NCBI GenBank assembly: GCA_018400335.1
Contig: JAGYMT010000113.1
Coordinates: 1 to 6,331 of the forward strand
Origin: Kiritimatiellia bacterium
GTDB lineage: Bacteria; Verrucomicrobiota; Kiritimatiellia; JAAZAB01
Length of the DNA: 6,331 bases
Direction of reading: 5' to 3'
This document shows, piece by piece, positions 1-6,078 of the stretch. A model generated the notes under the pieces. That model was not told the origin of the DNA. It saw only the letters and a program-made list of their open reading frames with translations, and ran no database searches. A program made the position numbers and the translations under genes. Position 1 is the first letter of the stretch; each line of letters opens with the position of its first letter.

Positions 1-1256
1 TTTTCCAGTGTGCGCGTCGCCATGATGGCGGGGATTGAGCAGCCGAACCCGGTAAGCATCGGAATAAAGCTCTTGCCGTGCAGTCCGATCTTGTGCATCA
101 GGCGGTCCATCATGAACGCCGCGCGCGCCATGTAGCCTGAATCCTCAAGCGCGGCTATCGCCAGAAACAACAATAATATATTCGGCAGGAACACCAGAAC
201 GCCGCCCACGCCGCCGATGATTCCATCCACGACCAGCGATTTGACGATGCAGCGGGAGTTCTCCGGCCACAATCCTTCCGCGCGGCCGCCCAGCCAGCCG
301 AAAAGGGCCTCAAGCCATTCCATGGGAGGTGTACCGACCGTGAAGGTCAGCCAGAAGACCAGATACATCAGTCCCAAAAAGATCGGCAATCCCCAGACGC
401 GGTGGATCACGATTTCATCCACGCGATCCGAACGCGTGTGCCGCGTTTCCACGGTTGAGCGCACCGCCTCCTGGCAGGCGCCCGAGATGAATCCATAGCG
501 CCGGTCGGCGATGATCATTTCGGCGGTATCGCCGAGCACTTTCTCGATGCGCGCCTGCTCGGCGCGGACGGATTCGAGGATTTCCGGCGACGCGAACCGC
601 TTGGCGACATCCTGGTCGTTTTCGAGGAGCTTCACCGCCACCCACCGGCTTTCATGTCCGGATAAGGTTGTATGCAGCTCCGTTTGCATCAGGACCGCGG
701 CGATGGCCTTCTCGATATCCGGACCGTAATGAATCTCTGTCGCCTTGTCGGGTCGGTCCGTTTCGGCGACGTGGATCGCCGCGTCCAGCAAATCCCGGAT
801 GCCGGTTTTTTTGTGGGCGACCGTGGGAACGATGGGGGCGCCGAGTAGGGACGAAAGCGCCGAGAGATCGAATTCCAATCCCCGCGATTTCGCCATGTCG
901 CTCATGTTGAACGCGAACACGAGCGGAACGCCGAGTTCCAGAAGTTGAACGCCAAGATACAAATTCCGTTCGAGATTCGATGCGTCCACTACGTCAATCA
1001 CCACGTCCGGTTTCTCATGCATGATGAAGTCCCGCGCCACCACTTCCTCGATGGTATAGGCGGTCAGACTGTAGGTGCCTGGAAGGTCTGCGATTTTGAT
1101 TTCCCGTCCCTCATGCCGGCGGAACCCCTCCTTCTTCTCCACCGTGACGCCGGGATAATTGCCGACATGTTGGCGGGAACCCGTGATGTTGTTGAATAGC
1201 GTTGTCTTGCCGGAATTCGGATTTCCGGCCAATGCGATCGTGATCTTGTTTTTCAT
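1..1256 (-). CDS. feoB: FeoB ferrous iron transporter, N-terminal part (cut by window edge)
   Basis: Inner-membrane Fe(II) transporter with an N-terminal GTPase domain. About 418 codons are visible; the family is usually 600-800 residues, so the rest lies beyond base 1. Seen: G1 P-loop GNPNSGKT (residues 11-18), the switch region GNYPGVTV (32-39), G3 DLPG (57-60), G4 NMSD (117-120), a helical spacer domain, a first hydrophobic segment at about 290-310 ([13 protein letters not shown]), another around 350-370 ([19 protein letters not shown]), and the conserved gate motif [14 protein letters not shown] at the truncated end. Two ATGs lie in tandem (1259 and 1256). AGAAAGGA sits only 1 base from the first and 4 from the second, so the second is preferred. 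It is the third gene of the feo operon, 95 bases after FeoA, behind a palindrome. Identification is very secure. Confidence 0.97.
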   Translation of the reverse strand, partial: MKNKITIALAGNPNSGKTTLFNNITGSRQHVGNYPGVTVEKKEGFRRHEGREIKIADLPGTYSLTAYTIEEVVARDFIMHEKPDVVIDVVDASNLERNLYLGVQLLELGVPLVFAFNMSDMAKSRGLEFDLSALSSLLGAPIVPTVAHKKTGIRDLLDAAIHVAETDRPDKATEIHYGPDIEKAIAAVLMQTELHTTLSGHESRWVAVKLLENDQDVAKRFASPEILESVRAEQARIEKVLGDTAEMIIADRRYGFISGACQEAVRSTVETRHTRSDRVDEIVIHRVWGLPIFLGLMYLVFWLTFTVGTPPMEWLEALFGWLGGRAEGLWPENSRCIVKSLVVDGIIGGVGGVLVFLPNILLLFLAIAALEDSGYMARAAFMMDRLMHKIGLHGKSFIPMLTGFGCSIPAIMATRTLE

Positions 1257-1277
1257 CATTTCCTTTCTGAAATGGCG

Positions 1278-1323
1278 CGCACCATAGTGCGGAGTCGCGA
1301 TCAAAGTTCGGCGCGCCGAACTT
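1278..1323 (-). promoter_or_regulatory. Two stem-loops in the FeoA-FeoB intercistronic gap
   Basis: A perfect 20-bp palindrome occupies 1304-1323 (half-site AAGTTCGGCG followed directly by its reverse complement). A second hairpin lies at 1278-1291 (CGCAC, loop CATA, GTGCG). Both fall between the FeoA stop and the FeoB Shine-Dalgarno. A run of nine A (1331-1339) reads as T9 on the transcribed strand, but it precedes the hairpins, so this is not an intrinsic terminator. Possible roles are mRNA processing or stability control giving different FeoA and FeoB levels, or a dyad protein site. The structure is seen; the function is inferred. Confidence 0.45.
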
Positions 1324-1351
1324 CCGCGGCAAAAAAAAAGGAATCGCCTGT

Positions 1352-1618
1352 CTATGTAACGGTTCTTATATAGTCATCCACCAATATTTTATCAGCCATT
1401 CCACGCCCCAATATCATCCGATTTCCGTTGATGCCGAGAATGACCGGCCCATTGCGATCATTATGGCAAACTTGAACTCGCATACCGGACAGGAACCCCA
1501 TCGCAGCCAACCGTGAAGTCAGCCCGTGACCGGCCTGCACGCGACAGAGCACCACGGTGATGCCTGCTTGTACCAAGCTGAGTGGCGTCCATAATGCGGG
1601 ATTCGTCGCGACCTTCAT
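1352..1618 (-). CDS. feoA: FeoA-domain protein (stand-alone)
   Basis: An 88-residue protein with a single SH3-like FeoA domain, the small cytosolic partner thought to assist FeoB. Core features seen: a PLSLVQAG start, the segment [15 protein letters not shown] (about residues 36-50), [16 protein letters not shown] (57-72) and a terminal ADKILV. The length is typical of FeoA. The start at 1618 is chosen because its ATG overlaps the TGA of the upstream regulator (ATGA, 4-base overlap, translational coupling) and because GAAGG lies about 7 bases upstream. The open frame continues upstream without a stop, but that extension only shadows the regulator gene. With the FeoA domain on the regulator, the operon encodes two different FeoA domains. 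Confidence 0.93.
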   Translation of the reverse strand: MKVATNPALWTPLSLVQAGITVVLCRVQAGHGLTSRLAAMGFLSGMRVQVCHNDRNGPVILGINGNRMILGRGMADKILVDDYIRTVT

Positions 1619-2382
1619 GGATTCACCTTCTTCACAAGAATGCCGGACGCTTCTTCCTTGCGCAGCGAAAGATGATAGCCCTTGATCTTCACGTCCATCG
1701 GATCGCCCAACGGCGCCACGCGCACCACCTCCACCAGACTTCCTGTCGTGACACCCATGTCGCGGATGCGCCGCTTTATCGCGCCCTCGCCGGAGACTCG
1801 TTCTATTTGTCCTTTTTCTCCGGGCCGCAACTCGTTGAGCAAAATACTCATCGCGCCAGCCCCTTCCTTCCTTTCGGTTTGTTTCAGATCTTTCAGGCAT
1901 TGTTCGATACACTGCTCGCAATTCCGCGGCGAGACGGAAGCCTCGTCGCAGCGGTATCCGAATCCGCGGACCCACTTCGCGCCCGCTCTTGGACAGGTCT
2001 GGATGAATTCGGCGAAGTCTACCAGGCGGTCAACAACGTTTTTCGAGATGCCGTGCTCCATGCGACAGGCCACCTCATCAGCCTCTGCCGCGTCAATGGA
2101 CAAGACATAGACGAAGAAATCCCTTAACGCCTCGTGCCGCCGCAGGACCTTTGTCGCGATCTCTTCGCCGTGCTGGGTGAGTGTTACAAACCCGTAGGGC
2201 TCGTAATTTACAAGCCTCCGCTTGTTCAAAGCCTGTAGAGCCCCGGTCACCGATGAGCGATTGACCTTCAGCCATTGCGAGATGTCTTTGGCTCTGGCCA
2301 CGGGATTCTTTTGAACGAGCAATAGAATTGCCTCGAGATAGTTCTCCAAACTCGCGCTCAAGGCTTGTGCGTCTGCTGTCAT
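1615..2382 (-). CDS. DtxR-family iron-dependent repressor fused to a FeoA domain
   Basis: A metal-dependent transcriptional repressor, 255 residues from the chosen start. Order: winged helix-turn-helix (about 12-70; SLENYLEAILLL, then AKDISQWLKVNRSSVTGALQ), a helical dimerisation and metal domain (about 75-128), a Cys-rich linker (C130, C145, C155, C158, C162), and a C-terminal FeoA/SH3-like domain from about residue 178. The segment ACRMEHGIS aligns with DtxR ACRWEHVMS, giving C106, E109 and H110 at the DtxR positions C102, E105 and H106. This is the iron-type pattern; MntR has Glu where Cys stands here. H83 fits the ancillary site, and N14 replaces the DtxR Met10/MntR Asp8 ligand. The ATG at 2382 has GGAG 8 bases upstream. 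An in-frame ATG at 2427 lies inside the predicted -10 box and is rejected. It is first in the feo operon and probably represses it. Confidence 0.92.
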   Translation of the reverse strand: MTADAQALSASLENYLEAILLLVQKNPVARAKDISQWLKVNRSSVTGALQALNKRRLVNYEPYGFVTLTQHGEEIATKVLRRHEALRDFFVYVLSIDAAEADEVACRMEHGISKNVVDRLVDFAEFIQTCPRAGAKWVRGFGYRCDEASVSPRNCEQCIEQCLKDLKQTERKEGAGAMSILLNELRPGEKGQIERVSGEGAIKRRIRDMGVTTGSLVEVVRVAPLGDPMDVKIKGYHLSLRKEEASGILVKKVNP

Positions 2383-2424
2383 CGGTTGTTCTCCATGGCC
2401 TTTTTTAATATTCGCAATGCCAAA

Positions 2425-2452
2425 CATATTACGCCGTCCCGTATCATGTCAA
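2425..2452 (-). promoter_or_regulatory. Putative sigma70 promoter of the feo operon
   Basis: On the minus strand TTGACA (2452-2447) is followed after 15 bases by TAATAT (2431-2426). The -35 is a perfect match; the -10 matches four of six and the spacing is short, so the exact -10 is uncertain. AT-rich sequence (2455-2488) lies directly upstream and could act as an UP element. A start near 2418 would give a leader of about 36 bases carrying the GGAG of the regulator gene. Confidence 0.5.
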
Positions 2453-2454
2453 CT

Positions 2455-2487
2455 GAAAATAAGATTTTCTTTACAATATTTTTATTG
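2455..2487. promoter_or_regulatory. Two AT-rich dyads just upstream of the feo -35 box
   Basis: GAAAAT-AAG-ATTTTC (2455-2469) is a perfect 6-3-6 inverted repeat ending 3 bases from the -35 hexamer. CAATA-TTTT-TATTG (2474-2487) is a second dyad next to it. Such sites beside a metalloregulator promoter are operator candidates, but neither matches the DtxR/IdeR consensus, and AT-rich dyads arise easily by chance. A weaker imperfect dyad (TTCGCAATGCCAAA, 2411-2424) overlaps the expected transcription start. Confidence 0.3.
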
Positions 2488-2508
2488 CTGTCATGGTAAG
2501 TTTTCAAT

Positions 2509-2624
2509 AAGCCCCAACAGGGAAGCTGTCATTCCGAGCGAAGTCGAGGAATCTCCGGCATATTCGATGATTTGGAGATCCCTCGACAAGCTCGGGATGA
2601 CGCGGGCTTCGGATATAGGGGCTT
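2509..2624. repeat. Palindromic interspersed repeat (REP/MITE-like), about 116 bp
   Basis: The inner arms are 2528-2556 (starting GTCATTCCGAGC) and 2574-2601 (ending GCTCGGGATGAC). They pair over about 28 positions with a few mismatches and one bulge around a 17-base loop. Outer arms AAGCCCC (2509-2515) and GGGGCTT (2618-2624) extend the structure. Seven T (2623-2629) follow the right arm, so on the plus strand it could also behave as a terminator, although no plus-strand gene precedes it. The GTCATTCCGAGCGAAGTCGA type of sequence is, from memory, a common dispersed noncoding repeat in many environmental bacterial genomes. It contains no gene. Confidence 0.7.
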
Positions 2625-2717
2625 TTTTTGAGCAGTTGCCGGTCATGAGCTGTGAGTCTGGCGCCTATGGGAGAGAAGGTCGCGAGACCGCTGCTGCCGC
2701 GACACTGCTGTAGTATT

Positions 2718-2882
2718 GCGCATCGAGGATTGTAGGAGTTAGCGCTGCTTTATGCGCGATCCCGTAGACACGGGGCCGCGCCGTTTCAGAGCGGCGGAAT
2801 TGGGCCTACTCCGCCGAAGCAAAATCTCCCGGCTGCGAAGGCTGGGCAGTCCGGCCCTGCCCGGTGCGTTTTCGAAACGCCC
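2718..2882. other. Noncoding stretch of consecutive hairpins, possibly repeat-derived or a structured RNA
   Basis: Five inverted repeats follow one another: GCGCAT/ATGCGC (2718-2723 with 2752-2757), CCCGT-AGAC-ACGGG (2761-2774), CGGCGGA/TCCGCCG (2792-2798 with 2810-2816), GGGCAG/CTGCCC (2844-2849 with 2857-2862) and GCGTTT-TCG-AAACGC (2866-2880). The portion at 2730-2760 (TGTAGGAG ... GCGCGATCCCG) resembles the REP repeats known from gamma-proteobacteria. No open frame here has a ribosome site or family likeness. It ends 21 bases before the -35 box of the plus-strand operon. Strand and function are unknown; an RNA gene is possible but unproven. Confidence 0.35.
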
Positions 2883-2902
2883 ATGTTTTGATGTTGTTAT
2901 CC

Positions 2903-2930
2903 TTGACACTCGTTCGCTATTATGTACTAT
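2903..2930 (+). promoter_or_regulatory. Putative sigma70 promoter of the methyltransferase-isomerase operon
   Basis: TTGACA (2903-2908), 16-base spacer, TACTAT (2925-2930). The -35 is perfect and the -10 matches four of six. A start near 2937 gives an ~80-base leader before the ATG at 3018. It supports rejecting the upstream in-frame ATG at 2922, which would lie within the promoter. No cobalamin-riboswitch-like element is apparent in the short leader. Confidence 0.55.
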
Positions 2931-3005
2931 GTTCAGGGTGGTGAAGATGGTGTCCGCGGCGGCATGCGTGGGGGTGTGCTCTGGCGGTCATGCAACTGCA
3001 GCATG

Positions 3006-3010
3006 GGAAG
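3006..3010 (+). promoter_or_regulatory. Ribosome binding site that fixes the start at 3018
   Basis: GGAAG lies 7 bases before the ATG at 3018. The in-frame ATG at 3003 has no purine-rich site in front of it. A small hairpin, CATGC (2989-2993) with GCATG (3001-3005), abuts this site directly and could influence ribosome access. Confidence 0.6.
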
Positions 3011-3017
3011 TGTGATT

Positions 3018-4151
3018 ATGACAGGATATGAACGAATGATGACGGCGATTCTTCGTCAGGGCATACCCGACAGAGTGCCGATATGGGAATTGATCATCAA
3101 TCGCCCGGTCATCAAGGCGCTTTGTCCCGATCTGTTCAGCGCGGAGAAAGTCGCCCGATATGAATGGGGGTCCGCCGGCGGATTCCTGCTTCAGGCGGAC
3201 TTCGTCGAAAGGGAGGGTCTCGACGGCATTACGGTTTTCGAGGACATCCGGATTCGCCGGCAGATTGACGCCAACACATACGTTGATGAATGGGGAATCA
3301 CGTGGCGCACGGAAGAACACGGCATTCCTTACGCCATCAAGCACCCGATACAACAGGAGTCCGACCTCGACGGCTATCGGGCGCCGGATCCGGATGCCGA
3401 TCATCGGCTTCAAAGCCTTGAACTGGCCATCAAACGATTCAAGGGCGAAAAATGCATAGTATTTCTGAGCCATGAAGCATTCGAGTTCTCCCACTACTTG
3501 CGCGGAATGGATAACCTGTTGATGGATTTTGCCCTTGCTCCCGAGTTCGCTCAGCGGCTGGCCAGAATCGTGATGGACTATAAGAAACGCGTATTGGAAA
3601 GAGCTGCCGACATGGGAGCCGACGTATTGTGCACGGGCGATGACTACGCCCACCGGACGGCGCCCATCATGTCGCCCGCGCATTTCCGGGAATTCCTCCT
3701 GCCGTATCTTCAGGAGGCCGTGGATGTCGCCAGGAAAAGAGGGATTCCGTTCCTCAAACATACGGACGGGAACCTCTGGCCGATCCTGGACGATATCGTT
3801 AATACCGGCATAGCCTGCCTTGATCCTCTTGAACCCATGGCCAATATGGACATGGCTAGTGTGAAAGCAGCCTCTGGCAATCGGGTCGCCTTGGCCGGAA
3901 ATGTTGACTGCGGTCAACTCTTGCCGTTCGGAACGCGCGCCGATGTCGTTGAGGCCGTGAAGGAGACAATCGCGAAAGGCGCGGTGAACGGCGGATTCAT
4001 ACTCGCGTCCAGCAACAGCATCCATCCGGCCGTCAAGCCGGAAAACTACAGGGCCATGGTCGAAGCAGGTCGCGAATATGGCGCGTATCCTCTCGATCAG
4101 CGCATGGTGGAAGAATACAGAATAAAGGACTACATGAAGCGGTATCGGTAA
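3018..4151 (+). CDS. Uroporphyrinogen-decarboxylase-family (PF01208) protein, probable cobamide-type methyltransferase
   Basis: A 377-residue cytosolic protein with the URO-D/MtaA TIM-barrel pattern. Seen: PDRVPIWE near the N-terminus (17-24, equivalent to the R-x-P-V-W motif of HemE), GLDGITVFEDI (67-77, with D76 near the HemE catalytic Asp), GDDYAHRTAPIMSP (207-220), FLKHTDGN (245-252), LDPLEP (268-273) and AGNVDC (293-298). True HemE keeps a R-Q-A-G-R motif, which is absent here (LIINRPV instead), so haem synthesis is unlikely. MtaA/MtbA enzymes bind zinc through H-x-C and a distant Cys; here H248-x-D250 and C298 suggest a modified metal site. It is the first gene of a two-gene operon, 59 bases before the isomerase. 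No corrinoid protein is nearby. The substrate is unknown; decarboxylase activity is a less likely alternative. Confidence 0.85.
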   Translation: MTGYERMMTAILRQGIPDRVPIWELIINRPVIKALCPDLFSAEKVARYEWGSAGGFLLQADFVEREGLDGITVFEDIRIRRQIDANTYVDEWGITWRTEEHGIPYAIKHPIQQESDLDGYRAPDPDADHRLQSLELAIKRFKGEKCIVFLSHEAFEFSHYLRGMDNLLMDFALAPEFAQRLARIVMDYKKRVLERAADMGADVLCTGDDYAHRTAPIMSPAHFREFLLPYLQEAVDVARKRGIPFLKHTDGNLWPILDDIVNTGIACLDPLEPMANMDMASVKAASGNRVALAGNVDCGQLLPFGTRADVVEAVKETIAKGAVNGGFILASSNSIHPAVKPENYRAMVEAGREYGAYPLDQRMVEEYRIKDYMKRYR

Positions 4152-4210
4152 CCGACGGGTATAGGCAATAACAAACAACAGTATTCGTTCTGAAAGGAGT
4201 TCAAAGCAAC

Positions 4211-5611
4211 ATGAAGACATACGCAGACGCCAAAGTGAACATTAAACCGGTGCTCACCAGTCTCATTCATTCAGAAGCCTACGAGGGACCCTGCCGCACC
4301 GGCGCGCTCAAGGAATTGACGCCTGATGCCGACATGCGGCGGAGCCGCGAGTTCTTCGAGAAATTCAGCCGAGAACTACGGCAGAATCTGGGCAACCACG
4401 CAAATATCATGGAGCCGGTTCTCTTCGAAAGTCATGACGATTTCATCGTTCGCGAGACAGAACTTCTGAAACTGGAGCCGGATATTTTTGCGGCAGACCT
4501 TGTGCTCGTTGCGGGAGGGTTGAATCAACGCCCCGCCATTACGATCGGCGAGCGCTATAGAAAACCCGTCGGACTGCTCGGCTGGGTAACCAGCGTTGAC
4601 GTCACGGCATATCTCCGGTCGCACAATCTGGAAGGCTATGCGTTTCTGGATAATGACGATCTCAAGCGTTTTCTGAAGCTGCTGCAGGTGCGCAAGGCCT
4701 TTCGGCAAACGCGCATGATGATTGTGACCCAGGGCGACAGCTTTCCATCGGTGGGCGTCGTCAGCAGCATCGCGGATCTGGACGGCCTGCGCAATCGCCT
4801 GGGCGTCGATCATGTCTTCATCTCGGCATCGCAGATGATAGAAGCAATGGATAACCTTCCCGCGGACGTTGAACAAGAGGCGAAGAAACTGACGGACCGG
4901 CTCGTTCGCAACGCACAGGCCTGCCACATGAAAAAAGAGGACGTCATGCCTTCCGTGCGATTCTTTGAAACGGCCAAGCTGTTTCTGGAACGATATGAAT
5001 GCAATGCCTTCGCCATTCCATGCTTCGAAATCTGCGCGACAAAAGTCATGGAACAGCGGCGCGTCGCGTTTTGCCTGGCGCACAGCCTGCTGAAAGACAT
5101 GGGTATTCCCTCCGCTTGCGAGGCGGACACGAATGTCCTGATGGCGATTGCCCTGCTGACTTATCTGTCCGGCAAATCCGTGTTCATGGGCAACTCATGG
5201 GAGAAGGATCGAAAAAAGAATATCCTTCGCGTATGCCATGATGTGCCGGGACTGCGGATGAAAGGTCTGGACAAGCCTTCCCTGCCCTACGAATTGCGCA
5301 ATTTCACGGTGGCTGGCTGGGGGGCAACGATTCGGTACGATTTCAAGCAGGATAAGGGCCAATCGGTGACGCTCGCGCGATTCAACCCCGCGGGCGACAA
5401 GGTGCTTGTGGCCGCCGGCAAGATCGTCGGGGGCGACGGCTTTGACGGGATAAGTTGCAGCCTTGCCGCTGATATCAAGATTAACGATGTGGTGGACTTC
5501 TTTGAAAAGGAACAAGATTTCGGTCATCACCTGGCCATGGTATACGGCGATTACACGGCGGAAGTTGTTCGGTTAGGAAAGCTCATGGGCTTCGATGTGG
5601 TGCAGAGCTGA
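4211..5611 (+). CDS. L-fucose/L-arabinose isomerase-like protein (COG2407-type)
   Basis: A 466-residue soluble protein whose length fits the FucI/AraA-related families. The N-terminal half (about 1-175) is a Rossmann-like substrate region with ADLVLVAGG (96-103). SVGVVSSIADLDGLRNRLGVDHVFIS (180-205) begins the isomerase core. Candidate metal ligands lie in conserved-looking blocks: E273 in PCFEIC, E304/D306 in CEAD, H343 in CHDVPG, and H439/H440 in GHHLAMVYGD. They parallel the Glu, Asp/Glu and His ligands of the fucose and arabinose isomerases. The C-terminal domain includes GQSVTLARFNPAGDKVL (383-399), as in FucI relatives. AAAGGAG (4193-4199) lies 11 bases before the ATG, slightly long spacing. 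It is translated with the PF01208 gene upstream. Fold assignment is good; substrate and even isomerase activity are not established. Confidence 0.8.
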   Translation: MKTYADAKVNIKPVLTSLIHSEAYEGPCRTGALKELTPDADMRRSREFFEKFSRELRQNLGNHANIMEPVLFESHDDFIVRETELLKLEPDIFAADLVLVAGGLNQRPAITIGERYRKPVGLLGWVTSVDVTAYLRSHNLEGYAFLDNDDLKRFLKLLQVRKAFRQTRMMIVTQGDSFPSVGVVSSIADLDGLRNRLGVDHVFISASQMIEAMDNLPADVEQEAKKLTDRLVRNAQACHMKKEDVMPSVRFFETAKLFLERYECNAFAIPCFEICATKVMEQRRVAFCLAHSLLKDMGIPSACEADTNVLMAIALLTYLSGKSVFMGNSWEKDRKKNILRVCHDVPGLRMKGLDKPSLPYELRNFTVAGWGATIRYDFKQDKGQSVTLARFNPAGDKVLVAAGKIVGGDGFDGISCSLAADIKINDVVDFFEKEQDFGHHLAMVYGDYTAEVVRLGKLMGFDVVQS

Positions 5612-5684
5612 TCGTCAACATAAGTCAGACCGAAAGGAGCAGCACAAACAGCAATTCCCGCTTGCCGCGAAAATGCTTGATAAC

Positions 5685-5702
5685 GGGACTTTTTGCAGTC
5701 CC
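5685..5702 (+). terminator. Weak terminator-like hairpin after the isomerase operon
   Basis: GGGACT (5685-5690), loop TTTTGC, AGTCCC (5697-5702), followed by CCTTTCG rather than a proper T-run. It lies 74 bases after the stop codon. A short GC-containing stem in the right place but without a good U-tract, so the terminator function is only possible. Confidence 0.3.
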
Positions 5703-5772
5703 CCTTTCGTAATGTTTTCGGCAGTTTTGAGCCGATATTTGGCCTGTCAGGTTACCTGCTTGCCGAAGGACT

Positions 5773-5796
5773 GGGCCCAGTTCACAACTTGGGCCC
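5773..5796 (+). terminator. Strong hairpin with short T-run, candidate operon terminator
   Basis: GGGCCCAGTT (5773-5782), loop CAC, AACTTGGGCCC (5786-5796): ten pairs with one bulged T, six of them G-C at the base. GATTTT follows. It is the most stable stem downstream of the isomerase, about 160 bases past the stop. The four-base T-run is short, which keeps confidence modest. Confidence 0.35.
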
Positions 5797-5943
5797 GATT
5801 TTCCCGAATGATAGCACATTCGGAAGCCAACGCAACAATATTTTCGCATAATTCACTGGCGCAAGAAAAACCGGGAAAAAACGCGGAATTCATCCCGCCC
5901 TACGGCGAGTATTGACTGACGGAGCGGTGCGCCGCGGAGCTTC

Positions 5944-5994
5944 TATAGCGCTCAATAGAATTGACCCGGGGACGCTCATGATAATGTGCCCACT
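5944..5994 (-). repeat. Left terminal repeats of the IS21-like element
   Basis: Read on the minus strand: first unit AGTGGGCACATTATCATGAG, then CGGGTCAATTCTATTGAGCG and CTATAG. The second unit matches the outer unit of the right end in TCAATTC-N3-TGAGCGCT. The match is imperfect but in the expected inverted orientation. Confidence 0.55.
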
Positions 5995-6078
5995 AATTGT
6001 TTTGTTTTGTTTGCTTGACAAGACGTGGTTTTTGCGCCAAACTTAAGAGTTATCTTTTTTCAGACGAGCGAGAAGCTG

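Larger units (their letters stand above)
5612..5942. other. Intergenic region without a convincing gene
   Basis: An AAAGGAG (5632-5638) like the one before the isomerase gene has no start codon at usable distance. Three hairpin areas follow: 5685-5702, 5717-5767 (TTCGGCA pairing with TGCCGAA, enclosing CAGGT-T-ACCTG) and 5773-5796. An open frame from 5595 to 5915 overlaps the isomerase end, has no ribosome site, Cys-rich low-likeness content and crosses these hairpins, so it is judged noncoding. Nothing recognisable is seen in 5800-5942. Confidence 0.5.

Noticed and set aside
1331..1339. A9/T9 tract as intrinsic terminator of the feo operon
   Set aside because: On the minus transcript the T-run precedes the hairpins instead of following them, and the feoB gene lies downstream.
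1619..1975. Upstream extension of the FeoA frame to 207 codons
   Set aside because: The added part is Arg-rich shadow coding of the regulator gene; the FeoA domain starts right after the ATG at 1618.
2383..2427. Upstream in-frame ATG at 2427 for the DtxR-FeoA regulator
   Set aside because: It overlaps the likely -10 hexamer, while the ATG at 2382 has a well-spaced GGAG.
2922..3017. Upstream in-frame start for the PF01208 gene
   Set aside because: The ATG at 2922 overlaps the predicted -10 box, and the extra 32 residues (Gly/Cys/Val-rich) do not fit the family N-terminus. GGAAG supports 3018.
2931..3017. Cobalamin riboswitch in the operon leader
   Set aside because: The leader is only about 80 bases and I find no B12-box-like sequence; too short for the element.
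2988..4220. Long 410-codon open frame on the minus strand
   Set aside because: It lies antisense over the PF01208 gene, has no ribosome site and no family likeness; GC-rich codon usage of the real gene creates it.
5595..5915. 106-codon plus-strand open frame after the isomerase
   Set aside because: It overlaps the isomerase end in another frame, has no ribosome site or recognisable domain, and is crossed by several hairpins.
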